Part shown: piece after piece, positions 1 to 8,900 of the stretch | Layout of the letters: the number at the start of each line of letters is the position of its first letter | Position numbering within the stretch: the stretch's first letter is position 1 | Source: Mediterranea sp. An20 | Lineage (GTDB): Bacteria > Bacteroidota > Bacteroidia > Bacteroidales > Bacteroidaceae | DNA: 60,550 nt | Direction: 5' to 3' | NCBI RefSeq assembly: GCF_002160055.1 | Contig: NZ_NFJV01000024.1 | Span: 1-60,550 of the forward strand | Made by a program: the position numbers and the translations under genes | The notes under the pieces: model-generated | Told to the model about the DNA's origin: nothing | Databases searched by the model: none | Seen by the model: the letters and a program-made list of their open reading frames with translations, nothing else

Positions 1-1
1 A

Positions 2-196
2 AATAGACAAGCTGCACTCAGCTCTCAAGCTCAATTGTTGTTGGATAATGTGGAGGCTCTTGCGGACTATGAACTTCCGGAAGTTGTCGTTAACTGTTCT
101 TATAGATGCAATGACGGTATTGGCCAATGTTGGAAGAGAGTAGGTGATGATTGCCAGCGTTCTGATGATCCACATATTTACTGCCAATGCAATTAA
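2..196 (+). CDS. NVEALA family secreted peptide, 3' end only
   Basis: The gene enters from the left edge, so its start and signal peptide are outside the window. The 64 visible codons contain the family signature LLLDNVEALA (codons ~12-21) followed by a short cysteine-rich tail (Cys at NCSYRCN, QCW, DCQ, and a terminal CQC) ending in TAA at 194-196. NVEALA proteins are small secreted Bacteroidetes peptides of unknown function; the cysteines suggest disulphides in the periplasm or outside the cell. The family is commonly found beside 6-bladed beta-propeller lipoproteins, and such a gene follows 149 bp downstream, which supports the call. The cut-off 5' end is due to the window edge. Confidence 0.85.
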   Translation, partial: NRQAALSSQAQLLLDNVEALADYELPEVVVNCSYRCNDGIGQCWKRVGDDCQRSDDPHIYCQCN

Positions 197-345
197 TTGA
201 AGGACCTTTATATTCCACAGTCATTGATACCAAGGAGTAGTTAGGTGAAGAAAATGGATTTTTAGAAGAAGAGGAAGGTGATTGCTGCATATTATATTTA
301 CTTGCCAGTTTCTTCCTCTTCCACTATCATTATTAGATAAGAAAT
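197..345. other. NVEALA to beta-propeller spacer with weak inverted repeat
   Basis: This 149-bp gap separates the NVEALA gene from the beta-propeller gene. It contains GAAGAGGAAG (around 267) and its complement CTTCCTCTTC (around 313), separated by about 35 nt. This could form a weak hairpin that tunes expression between two co-oriented genes. No Bacteroides -7 box is evident, so co-transcription is plausible. Confidence 0.3.
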
Positions 346-1509
346 ATGGGTTATAAGCGTTTATTTCTATATGGTGCCTGCATTTTATTATTCGGTTTTC
401 AGTTTTGCTCCTGTAGTGATGATTCATCGAAAGCAGATTGCCCTGTATTGAAAGTCGATTTGAGGGAAAGCACTCCGAGCATAAAAGAGTTGTTCTCGCG
501 CATAGAGGTCGTACCTTTAGAAGACCATAACGACAGCTGCCTGGTGATGCGGCTGAGTAAGGTACTTCCCTATAAAGACAAGATTTATGTGGTGGACAGA
601 AAGATTCCGGCATGTTATGTGTTTGACAAAGACGGTAATTTTTTATATCCGATAGGTAAAATGGGGAATGGTCCCGGTGAATACTACCAGATAGAAGACT
701 GTGCCATAAACGAAGCGAAACAGGAATTTATGCTGTTGGATTGCAATGGTATATGGTTCGTGTATGATTTGTCCGGAAAATTTCTTCGGAAACAGATAGT
801 TCCCGATGGAGCCGCTTGTCAGGCTGTGGTTTTTACGGAAGACGGCTATATTGCCCATTGGGTATATACTTTTAAAGATAGGGAAGCCATAAGGCTTTTT
901 AACGAGGATGGAGAGTATGTGAAAGGGTATTGGCATCAACATATGTCGTTTAATTATATGATAAGCAAGCCTTTTTATCATTATGATGGGAAGGTCTATT
1001 TCTCAACGGGTTGTTTCCCGGAGGTTTATGAACTATCCGGCGATACGCTTCAAGTGGCTTATCGGTGGGATTTTGGAGACACTGGTTTTAACCCGGAGTT
1101 AATTAAAAAAATAGAAAACGAAAGCGAAACCGGAGATCATGACGGTTGGGCACTGGTAATGGAAGGTTGGGAAGATGGTTCTTTACTTCTTCAACAAAAT
1201 CAGTATCAGACAAATAAGTTCTATTACCTTAGATGGAAAGGGTATAAAAACGGGAAAATTTTAGAGAGTAATACATGGTATAGAAATGTCTTCTATCATA
1301 AAGCAAGCGGAAGATCCTTTGTCTTTAGCAAGTTGAAAGAAGGCCTTACGGTTTCTGCCGAAGCCATGACTGATGACTATATGTTGTCTGTACTTCATCC
1401 GGAAGATTTTGGTTTAATGAAAGATTTGCTTTCTCCGGAAGAATATGCCAAAGTAGCCCGGTTGGACGAAGAGTCCAACCCCTGTTTGTTGCGATTATAC
1501 TTTAAATAG
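346..1509 (+). CDS. 6-bladed beta-propeller lipoprotein
   Basis: The 387-residue protein starts with a lipoprotein signal (residues 1-24, LLFGFQFCSC with the lipobox Cys near 22-24) and should be anchored in the envelope. The rest matches the Bacteroidetes '6-bladed beta-propeller' family: an opening KVDLRE...LFSRIEVVPLE segment, then repeated blades such as KIYVVDRKIPACYVFDKDGNFLYPIGKMGNGPGEY (roughly 75-110). The PIGKxGxGPGEY motif is typical of the family. Function is unknown; these proteins are usually encoded beside NVEALA peptides, as here, and are thought to bind them or other surface ligands. The start is the first ATG ahead of the signal peptide. Confidence 0.85.
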   Translation: MGYKRLFLYGACILLFGFQFCSCSDDSSKADCPVLKVDLRESTPSIKELFSRIEVVPLEDHNDSCLVMRLSKVLPYKDKIYVVDRKIPACYVFDKDGNFLYPIGKMGNGPGEYYQIEDCAINEAKQEFMLLDCNGIWFVYDLSGKFLRKQIVPDGAACQAVVFTEDGYIAHWVYTFKDREAIRLFNEDGEYVKGYWHQHMSFNYMISKPFYHYDGKVYFSTGCFPEVYELSGDTLQVAYRWDFGDTGFNPELIKKIENESETGDHDGWALVMEGWEDGSLLLQQNQYQTNKFYYLRWKGYKNGKILESNTWYRNVFYHKASGRSFVFSKLKEGLTVSAEAMTDDYMLSVLHPEDFGLMKDLLSPEEYAKVARLDEESNPCLLRLYFK

Positions 1510-1562
1510 CCATGAAGCAACCCATCTTATTGGGCAGGGGAAAGAAATCCGACAAAATTGCG

Positions 1563-1570
1563 TATCTTTG
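1563..1570 (+). promoter_or_regulatory. -7 promoter box (TATCTTTG)
   Basis: TATCTTTG fits the Bacteroides TAnnTTTG -7 element and lies 45 bp before the ATG of the EEP-fold lipoprotein gene. I do not see a good TTTG -33 box at the standard distance, so only the -7 element is called. Confidence 0.5.
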
Positions 1571-1614
1571 CAGCACTTGTTGAAACTTATTATTATCAAA
1601 AAACAACACAACCT

Positions 1615-2484
1615 ATGAAGAAAGTGTATTTATTAGTTGTGCCCTTCCTGCTCGCTGCCTGCGGACAGAAAGGACAGCAGGCATCCACCCCTGTGGACGA
1701 CCCCATTAACATCATGTCATTCAACATCCGCTATGACAACCCCGGAGATAGCCTGAACAACTGGGCCTACCGCAAGGACCGTGCCGCCCGTGCCATCCGT
1801 TTCTATGAGGCAGACATCGTAGGCACACAGGAAGTGCTTCACAACCAACTGGAAGACTTGAAGCAACGGCTTCCGGAATACGAAGCCATCGGAGTGGGCA
1901 GGGAAGACGGCAAGGAAAAGGGCGAGTACAGTGCCTTATGGTATCGCAAAGACCGCTTTACCGCCCAAGATTCAGGATGGTTCTGGCTGAGCGAGACACC
2001 CGAGGTGGCAGGCTCCAAAGGCTGGGACGGCGCTTGCGAACGCATAGCCACCTGGGCTAAGCTGGCAGACAAGCAGACGGGCAAGGAATATTTCGTGCTG
2101 AACACGCATTTGGACCATGTGGGGGTAGCTGCCCGTCGGGAGGGAGTGAAGCTGGTGCTGGACAAGGTGCAGGAATTGAGCGGCAAGCTGCCTGTGATTG
2201 TGACCGGTGATTTCAATGCCGAACCGGAGTCGGGTGTCATACGGCAAGTGACGGACGAGACTGACCCGGAGCATCTGACCGATGCGCGTACCGTGGCGGA
2301 GCTGGTCTATGGACCGGACTGGACTTTTCATGATTTTGGCAAAGTGCCTTATAGCGAACGTTCACGCATAGATTACGTTTTCGTGAAGAACGGGCTTAAG
2401 GTACTGAAGTATGGCGTTCTGGCAGAAACCGAGGGAGAGGCTTATCTGTCCGACCATGCCCCCGTGCTGGTAAGTGTGGAATAA
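1615..2484 (+). CDS. Endonuclease/exonuclease/phosphatase family lipoprotein
   Basis: This 289-residue protein begins at MKKVYLLVVPFLLAACG, a lipoprotein signal with the lipobox LAAC. An upstream in-frame ATG exists, but it sits in front of the -7 box and would bury the signal. The body has the EEP (DNase I/Mg-phosphodiesterase) motifs in order: IMSFNIRYDN (Asn), IVGTQEVL (metal Glu), NTHLDHVG (Asp/His), VTGDFNAEP (Asp-x-Asn), RIDYVFV and LSDHAPV (the terminal Asp-His pair). All catalytic residues seem present. In Bacteroidetes, secreted members act on phosphodiesters, nucleic acid or sugar phosphates; the substrate cannot be read from sequence. Confidence 0.88.
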   Translation: MKKVYLLVVPFLLAACGQKGQQASTPVDDPINIMSFNIRYDNPGDSLNNWAYRKDRAARAIRFYEADIVGTQEVLHNQLEDLKQRLPEYEAIGVGREDGKEKGEYSALWYRKDRFTAQDSGWFWLSETPEVAGSKGWDGACERIATWAKLADKQTGKEYFVLNTHLDHVGVAARREGVKLVLDKVQELSGKLPVIVTGDFNAEPESGVIRQVTDETDPEHLTDARTVAELVYGPDWTFHDFGKVPYSERSRIDYVFVKNGLKVLKYGVLAETEGEAYLSDHAPVLVSVE

Positions 2485-2512
2485 AGAAAGGGGCATCTGT
2501 TGTCCCGGTATG

Positions 2513-2584
2513 CAAAGGTACGGACCTTCAGAGATGCACGCCATACGTTGGGCGAAAGCATCAGTCTGAGGTTCCGTACCTTTG
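2513..2584. repeat. Long nested palindrome between convergent genes
   Basis: The left arm 2513-2532 and right arm 2565-2584 are near-perfect inverted repeats of about 19 bp, and the loop continues the stem (GATGC/GCATC, then GCC/GGC). It sits between the convergent EEP and aroA genes, where a bidirectional terminator is expected. There is no good U-tract. Each arm carries a TACCTTTG motif pointing outward (2577-2584 on +; 2513-2520 on -). Confidence 0.65.
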
Positions 2585-2600
2585 TTTGTCATGGCAGTGT

Positions 2601-3848
2601 TTAGGACTCTTCGATGTGGAATCCGGCTTTCTTCAAGTCATCCCAAAAGCGGGGATATGATTTCGATACTACTTGCGGTTCTGCTATGCATAGTCCGGGG
2701 CAGGTTATGCAGGCTGGGGCAAATGCCATGGCCATGCGGTGGTCTTCGTAAGTTTGGATGACGGGCGAGGGTACGGCTTGACAGCGTTCGCCTTCCCATG
2801 TCAGGATGCTGTCCTGCTCGCAGCGTAGCACATATCCGAGTTTTCTCAGTTCGTTCATCAGGGCAGTCAGGCGGTCGGTTTCTTTAATTTTCAGGCTTTG
2901 CAATCCTGTGAAGCGGAAGGGGATGTCCAGCAGGCAGCAGGTGACGACAAACGTTTGTGCCAGGTCGGGCATGTCCACTAAGTTGGCTTCTAACCTGGTG
3001 ACGGTTTCTTCTCCGGGTTCAAGCACCACTTGCGCCTCATCATAAGAAGTCCGGATTCCCAGGCTGGCAAAGAGATTGGCTCCCCGGCTGTCTCCTTGGC
3101 AACTCCGGCTGAAAAGTCCCGGCAGTTCTATCCGGGCATGGGCAGGTTTCCGGTGGTTGAAGAGGGCGAGCACTTCATACCAATAGGATGCCGCACTCCA
3201 GTCGCTTTCCACCGTGAAAGGTGTGTCGTGATAGCTTCCCGGTGGCACGCAGATGCTGTGGTCCGATGTCCAGGCGGCCTGGACACCGAAGTCGCGCATC
3301 AGTTGCAGGGTCAGTTCGATATAGGGGCGTGATATGGGCTTTCCGGTCAGATGCACGGTCAGCCCTTGTGGCAGCACAGGACCTATCATCAGCAAGGCAG
3401 AAATGTATTGCGAACTGACGTTTCCCGCCAGGGTGACTTCGTTGCCCGTCAGTCTTCTTCCTTCGATGTACAAGGGGGGAAATCCTTCGTTGCAGACATA
3501 TTCTATGCTGGCTCCGAGGCTGCGCAGGGCTTCTACCAGAATGCCGATGGGGCGCTGTTGCATGCGTGCCGTTCCTGTGATGATGCGGTTGCCGGGCGTT
3601 ACACTGAAGTAAGCGGTAAGGAAGCGCATGGCTGTGCCCGCAGCCAGTATGTCGATGGTATCTGCTGCCCCGGCTTCGAGAGCTTGCACCATGACGCGGG
3701 TATCGTCGCAGTCGCTCAAGTTGTCCGGACGGTGTTTGCCGTGGCTCAGGGCGTGCAGTATGAGGGCACGGTTGCTGATGCTTTTCGAGGCAGGCAGCGT
3801 GATGGTGGTAGCGGGTAGGGAATCGGGGGCAAAGAGTCGGTATTGCAT
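2601..3848 (-). CDS. aroA: 3-phosphoshikimate 1-carboxyvinyltransferase (EPSP synthase)
   Basis: The 415-residue protein catalyses the transfer of enolpyruvate from PEP to shikimate-3-phosphate, the sixth shikimate-pathway step. Visible family motifs are LPASKSISNRALIL (residues ~18-31, substrate-binding Lys/Ser/Arg), AGTAMRFLTAYF (~70, PEP loop), FTGLQSLKIKETDRL (~320, Lys-Glu-Thr-Asp-Arg) and YEDHRMAMAFA (~370). Length is close to the usual ~420. It is monocistronic here, divergent from the Bcr/CflA exporter and convergent with the EEP lipoprotein. The start codon is the only plausible one, and 5 bases upstream the context is AT-rich without a Shine-Dalgarno site. Confidence 0.95.
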   Translation of the reverse strand: MQYRLFAPDSLPATTITLPASKSISNRALILHALSHGKHRPDNLSDCDDTRVMVQALEAGAADTIDILAAGTAMRFLTAYFSVTPGNRIITGTARMQQRPIGILVEALRSLGASIEYVCNEGFPPLYIEGRRLTGNEVTLAGNVSSQYISALLMIGPVLPQGLTVHLTGKPISRPYIELTLQLMRDFGVQAAWTSDHSICVPPGSYHDTPFTVESDWSAASYWYEVLALFNHRKPAHARIELPGLFSRSCQGDSRGANLFASLGIRTSYDEAQVVLEPGEETVTRLEANLVDMPDLAQTFVVTCCLLDIPFRFTGLQSLKIKETDRLTALMNELRKLGYVLRCEQDSILTWEGERCQAVPSPVIQTYEDHRMAMAFAPACITCPGLCIAEPQVVSKSYPRFWDDLKKAGFHIEES

Positions 3849-3970
3849 ATTCTGTTGGGTTATTGGGTTGAATGATTCGGTTGCAAAAATAGGGATTCTT
3901 TGCCGTACTGCAGTAACAATGTTTAGAAATAATAAGTAAAAATGTGTGGAATACCTTGCCGGATGTTTGG

Positions 3971-3978
3971 TACCTTTG
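3971..3978 (+). promoter_or_regulatory. -7 promoter box (TACCTTTG)
   Basis: TACCTTTG lies 42 bp before the exporter ATG at 4020 and matches the TAnnTTTG consensus. No TTTG is found at exactly 19-21 bp upstream, so the -33 element is weak or absent. Confidence 0.5.
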
Positions 3979-4019
3979 CCGCATGATAACTGGTATTAAT
4001 CAGGATAACAAAGTGTAAT

Positions 4020-5222
4020 ATGAAAGATAATTCTAAAGTTTTTTTACTGATTCTGCTGGGCATGCTGACCGCATTCGGCCCGTTTGTCACCGATATGTAT
4101 CTGCCCAGTCTGCCTTCGATGGGCGAGTATTTCAATGCCACATCCTCACAGGTGCAACTGGGCTTGACCACCAGTATGATAGGGCTGGCTGTGGGGCAGG
4201 TGCTGTTCGGTCCGCTGAGTGACCGCTATGGTCGTCGCCGGCCCTTGCTGGCAGCCATGTGGTTGTTTCTGGCTTCCACGTTGCTTTGCCTGTTTTCGCA
4301 GACGATTTTCCAGTTTGTCGCTTTCCGTCTTTTGCAAGGAATTGCCGGTGCGGGCGGTATTGTGATTTCCCGTTCGGTGGCAGCCGACAAATACACCGGG
4401 CGTGACCTGGCCAAGATGCTGGCAGTGATAGGAGCCATCAACGGAGTGGCGCCGGTGGCAGCCCCCATCGTCGGCGGTGTATTTACCGGTCTGATAGGAT
4501 GGAAGGGCATCTTCTGTATTTTGCTGGGGTTGGGTGTGGTTCTGTTGGCTGGCAGTTACCGTTTCCGCGAGTCATTGCCTGCCGCAAGGCGTTCGGCTGT
4601 CGGGTGGGTCGATATGTTCCGTGGGTTCCGCACGGTATTGGCCGACCGTCAGTATATGTCCTATGTCCTTCAGTTCGCGTTTGCCCAGGGAGTCTTGTTT
4701 GCTTATATAGCTTCATCACCGTTTATTATCCAGCAACACTATGGTTATTCTCCGCTGATGTTCAGCATCTGCTTTGCAGTAAATGCCCTTTCCATTGGTG
4801 TGGCAGCGGCTTTGTCGGTGCGCTTCCATCGGGCTGCGAGCAGCACGCTGCTGGGTTGCGTCGCTATGGTTGTGTTTACGCTGGCAGAGTGGATGGCTTT
4901 ACTGGCCGGATGCAGTTTCTGGTTATATGAACTGTTGCTTTTTGCGCTGTTGTTCAGCATGGGGCTTACGTTTACTTCTTCTACCGCTTTGGCCATGGAG
5001 TGTCAGCGTGAGAATGCGGGCATTGCCTCGGCTTTATTGGGAGCTATGGGCTTTGCTTTCGGAGGGATGGTTTCTCCTTTGGTCGGGCTGGGCGATATAA
5101 TGGTTTCTACCGGTCTGGTATTTGTGGTTTGCGCTTTCGGCTCGTTGCTGTGTGCGCTGGTGGCTTTGGGGCGTCGTCGTGCGCGGCTATATTTTTCGCT
5201 CAGTACATTCCGTAAGCATTGA
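4020..5222 (+). CDS. Bcr/CflA family drug-resistance MFS exporter
   Basis: This 400-residue inner-membrane protein has about 12 hydrophobic segments and the MFS motif A between TM2 and TM3 (GPLSDRYGRRRPLL, residues ~65-78). Early sequence FGPFVTDMYLPSLPSMGEYF and the RLLQGIAGAGGIVISRSVAADKY stretch (~103-125) are characteristic of the Bcr/CflA (DHA1) subgroup, proton-driven exporters of bicyclomycin, chloramphenicol-like drugs or cysteine. Substrate cannot be assigned. It is a single gene divergent from aroA. The C-terminus RRRARLYFSLSTFRKH is cytoplasmic and basic. Confidence 0.9.
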   Translation: MKDNSKVFLLILLGMLTAFGPFVTDMYLPSLPSMGEYFNATSSQVQLGLTTSMIGLAVGQVLFGPLSDRYGRRRPLLAAMWLFLASTLLCLFSQTIFQFVAFRLLQGIAGAGGIVISRSVAADKYTGRDLAKMLAVIGAINGVAPVAAPIVGGVFTGLIGWKGIFCILLGLGVVLLAGSYRFRESLPAARRSAVGWVDMFRGFRTVLADRQYMSYVLQFAFAQGVLFAYIASSPFIIQQHYGYSPLMFSICFAVNALSIGVAAALSVRFHRAASSTLLGCVAMVVFTLAEWMALLAGCSFWLYELLLFALLFSMGLTFTSSTALAMECQRENAGIASALLGAMGFAFGGMVSPLVGLGDIMVSTGLVFVVCAFGSLLCALVALGRRRARLYFSLSTFRKH

Positions 5223-5264
5223 AGTGGATGGGAACCTGCTTTTCACAGGCAGCATGGTAAAAGA

Positions 5265-5330
5265 AGCTTTCTTCCAAGCAATAAGCAGCCCGCCCCCGGG
5301 CGATAAGGAGTCCGCTTCCTGTATATAAGC
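5265..5330 (-). repeat. 22-bp tandem repeat locus 1 (three units)
   Basis: Three back-to-back 22-bp units (5309-5330, 5287-5308, 5265-5286, read on the minus strand) fit a common pattern: GCTTAT, one variable base, then GCTTGGAAGCAGGCT with substitutions. It lies between the convergent exporter and macro-like genes. Related units occur at 14029, 19549, 26078 and 40646. Confidence 0.75.
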
Positions 5331-5381
5331 AGGAAACGGCATCTGTATCACCCGGGAGGCGCGCAGTGTGTGGTGTGTCCT

Positions 5382-5786
5382 TTATTTACCGTTCAGTACG
5401 TCCCAAAAACGTTGGGGCAGCCAGATGTTGTCTACTTCTCTGGCTTCCCGGAAGAGGGGAGCTATTTCTTGTGGAGTGAAGCCGGCTATCCCGCAGCCTA
5501 TCTCTGTGACCAGGAATGTCATTGCCGGATGTTGCCGGGCGAAGGCAATGAAGTCATCCACATAAGGACGGATGTCTTCCGGACCACCGTGCATGGTGGG
5601 AATACCGTAGGTTTGTCCTTGCAATCCTGCCCCTTGTCCCCATACGGCGCCCCATTTGCGCCATGCCAGTAAGGCGGCACCTCCTCCGTGTGCACCTTCT
5701 AAGTTGCTGCCGAATACGAATATTTCACCGGGCTTCAGTTCGGTAATGTGATTGGAAGTGACTCTTGTGTCCATTGTCTGTATCAT
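5382..5786 (-). CDS. A1S_2505-type macro-like domain protein
   Basis: The chosen start MIQTMDTRVTS gives 134 residues; the second ATG four codons later is equally possible, and a longer form would read through the upstream hairpin. The sequence ELKPGEIFVFGSNLEGAHGGGAA followed by GLQGQTYGIPT and EIGCGIAGFTPQEIAPLF fits the small family often annotated 'A1S_2505 phage-associated protein', related to macro (ADP-ribose-binding) domains; the glycine-rich loops would bind a nucleotide-diphosphate ligand. The biochemical role is unknown. It lies 49 bp downstream of the hairpin that follows the S41 peptidase gene. Confidence 0.7.
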   Translation of the reverse strand: MIQTMDTRVTSNHITELKPGEIFVFGSNLEGAHGGGAALLAWRKWGAVWGQGAGLQGQTYGIPTMHGGPEDIRPYVDDFIAFARQHPAMTFLVTEIGCGIAGFTPQEIAPLFREAREVDNIWLPQRFWDVLNGK

Positions 5787-5816
5787 TTTAAAGTCGCACA
5801 GAAACACATATATGGC

Positions 5817-5861
5817 ATGACGCAGGTTGGCTCCTGGCAGACAGAAGACAACCTGCGTCAT
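5817..5861 (-). terminator. Hairpin after the S41 peptidase gene
   Basis: Perfect 12-bp inverted repeats (5817-5828 ATGACGCAGGTT; 5850-5861 AACCTGCGTCAT) flank a 21-nt loop, 50 bp past the stop of the S41 gene. There is no U-run after it, so it may act as an RNA stabiliser or processing site rather than a true intrinsic terminator. Confidence 0.5.
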
Positions 5862-5910
5862 CGGTTGAAAAGTATTATCCGTGTGCTCCTTGCATTATAC
5901 CACAATCAGT

Positions 5911-8900
5911 TTATTTGCCGTCTATTTCCTTGAGCAGTTCTTCTACGGCTGCTTTCAGTTGGGTATCTTCGCCTTTCACGATGGTTTCAGGCGAGTTGGC
6001 CACCTTGAGGTCCGGTTCCAGCTGAGTATTCTCCAGATAACTGCCGTCGGGCAGGCGGTAACCTATGACCGGAATGCCAAAGACGAGAGAGGGGTCTTGC
6101 AGCGTTTCCCACGATACACTGGTCATGGTTCCCGGCACGGGCATACCGACAATTTTGCCTAAGCCGCGGTGCTGGTAGACCCATGGTGTGCCGTGTGCGT
6201 TGGAATAGTTGGCTTCACACGTCAGCATGATAGAGGCTTTGTTCCAGCGGCGGCTGGGCATGTCGCACGCTTCACGTCCGCGAACCACCTGCGTGAAGTA
6301 TTTCTGACCGCTGAACAGCACTTCGATGTCTTCGTGCAGACGTCCTCCGCCGTTGAAGCGGGTATCGATGACGATGCCTTCGCATTGGTTGTACTTGCCC
6401 AGAATGTCCGAATAAACATTGCGGAAACTGCCGTCGTCCATCGATTGGATGTGTACGTAGCCTAAGCGTCCGTCTGACCATTTCTCTACGTCGGCAGCAC
6501 GCTGTTTTACCCAACGCTTGTAGAGCAGGCCGCTATAGGTTCCTTGGCTGATGGGGATGACCACTTCGTCCCAGCGTTGTCCCGATTGCGGGTCGTAAAG
6601 CGATACCAGTGTCTTGCGTCCCGCCTTGTCGTTGAGCAGGAGACTGCAGTCAGCTTCCGGGGTAATGGGGGTACCGTCTATTTTCTCTACGACAAGGCCA
6701 GCCTTAGCTTTCGATGTGGCTTTGTCAAAAGGTCCTTTCTCCAACACTTCGGCTATGCGCAAGCCTTGTCCGTCGTATGTCCAGTCGAAAAGCAGACCCA
6801 GCTGCGCTGTACGCTCACCGGGGGTGGAGGCATAATAGCGTCCGCCGGTGTGCGACACGTTCAGTTCGCCCAGCCATTCGCTCAACAGCTCGGCAAAGTC
6901 GTAGTTGTTGTCAATGTGGGGCAGGAACCTGCGGTAAGCGGCAGACATGGCATCCCAATCCACACCGTGCATGTTGGTGTTGTAGAACCGCTCCTTCTCT
7001 TGCTTATATACGTGCTCAAACATGTAGGCACGCTCGGCGGCAAGGTCCATTTTCACTGTGGCACGGTAGCTGATAGGTTTCAGCGCATCGCTGCCCAGCT
7101 CCATTTTCTGCATGCTCCGTCCGCTCAGTAAGAAGAGGTTTTTGCCTTCTTTATCCATGTCCAACGAAGCCCATCCGCTGGTCAGCTTATGCAGCAGCTT
7201 GGTTTCTTTCTTGCGTAAGTCCATTTTCCAGAGGGCAAGTCCTGCCTCATAGGCAGCTATGTAGTAGAGGCTTTCTCCATTGGATGTAACCATGGCTCCT
7301 CCTAAATCAGACGAATTGGGAGTAAGACGTACGATGCGGTCTTCTAATCCTTCAGTTTCTACCACGATGGGTTTTACCTCCTCTTTATCTCCCTTTTTGT
7401 CTGTATCTTTCTTTTTGTCTTTTTTCTTGCTGTCTTTGTCTGCGTTCTCTTTGTCTTTTTCCTGCTCCTTTTCCAACTCTTTGCGCAACTCGTAGTCTTC
7501 CTTGCTCAGCTGGTATTTGTCGTAAGCATCTTGGTTGAGGAAAGCCAGGAAGACATCGTTTTGTGACCCCCATGAGGCATGGGCTCGCATTCCGTAGCGT
7601 TCGGAGAGAAATAGGATGGCGTTGCCTTCCATCACGAAGCGGGGAGAGCCACTCATGTATCCGCTGTTGGTCAGGTTGATGATGGGTTGTCCGCCTGCAG
7701 CACTTGTCAAGCCGATGTCGCTATAGGGGTCGTGTTTGTTGCCGATAAATTCTAAGGTAAACCATTTTCCATCAGGCGACCAGTTATAGCTGAAACCTCC
7801 TCCTGTGCTGTACCAGGTAGAGCCGTCTGTAATCTGGCGCACTTGTTTGGTATCAAGGTTCAGCACCATCAACCGGTTGCGGTTTTCGATGAAAGCCAGT
7901 TCTTTGCCGTCCGGTGAGAACTGGGGATAAGTACGTTCTATGGTTTCGGAAGGAAGCACCACTTCTTCGCTGATGGTAGTGGCATTGGGGAAGTTCGGGT
8001 CTTCCTCGCGGGCTATTTTAGCCAGGTAGAGTTGCCAGTTGCCTCCACGTTCGCTGGCGTAAGCCAACGTGCGGTTGTCGGCACTGAAAGTCAGTCCCCG
8101 TTCGGCTTCGGGCGTGTGTGTTATCTGTTTGGTTGTGCCATATTCTACAGAGGTCACGAAGACATCGCCGCGCACAACGAAAGCTATCTGCTTGCCATCA
8201 GGCGATACAGCGGCCGAGGTAATACCACTCGTATAGTTCAGTGTGGCTATTTGGGGCGTATCGTCGCGCACGATGTCGATGGCAACTTTCTGCGGCTGTC
8301 TGCCTGCCTTCTGGGTATAGATTTCGCCATCGTAAGTGTAGCATAATGTGCCGTTGCTACCCATCGAAAGAAAGCGTACAGGATGTGTTCGGAAGTTAGT
8401 GACAGCTTTTACTTCCTTCGGGTTGTCTTTGGGGAAGGCGTAGACGTTGAACGAACCTCCGTTGCGTTCGCTCAGGAAATAGAGCGTTTGCCCGTCGGGC
8501 GAAAGCACCGGGTTACGGTCTTCTCCCTCGTGTGCTGTCAGGTTGGTGTGTCGGCCAGTTTCGGTGTCATACACCCATATATCACGTGTGATGGACGAGG
8601 TGTGGTGTTTGCGCCACTCATCTTCAAAGCCTTTCTTGTCTTGATAATAAAGATATTTGCCGGAAGCATCGAAGGCAACCGCTTCGGCAGGAGTCCCCAG
8701 CACTTGTTCTGTCCGTCCGCCTTCGGTAGGTACCCGATACAGCTCCGTTATGGCCGAAGTGGGAAACAACGCGCTGGAAGCAGGGTCCTGAATGGAAGCC
8801 GAGAAGAGAACATAGCGTCCGTCGGGCGTGAAAGCTGAGGGCGTTTCGGCGTTGGAGTTGGTAGTCAGACGTCGGGCCGCTCCACCCTCGGCTGGCATTA

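Noticed and set aside
7385..7573. Lysine/arginine-rich frames opposite the S41 peptidase linker
   Set aside because: These are shadows of the charged Lys/Glu linker of the real gene.
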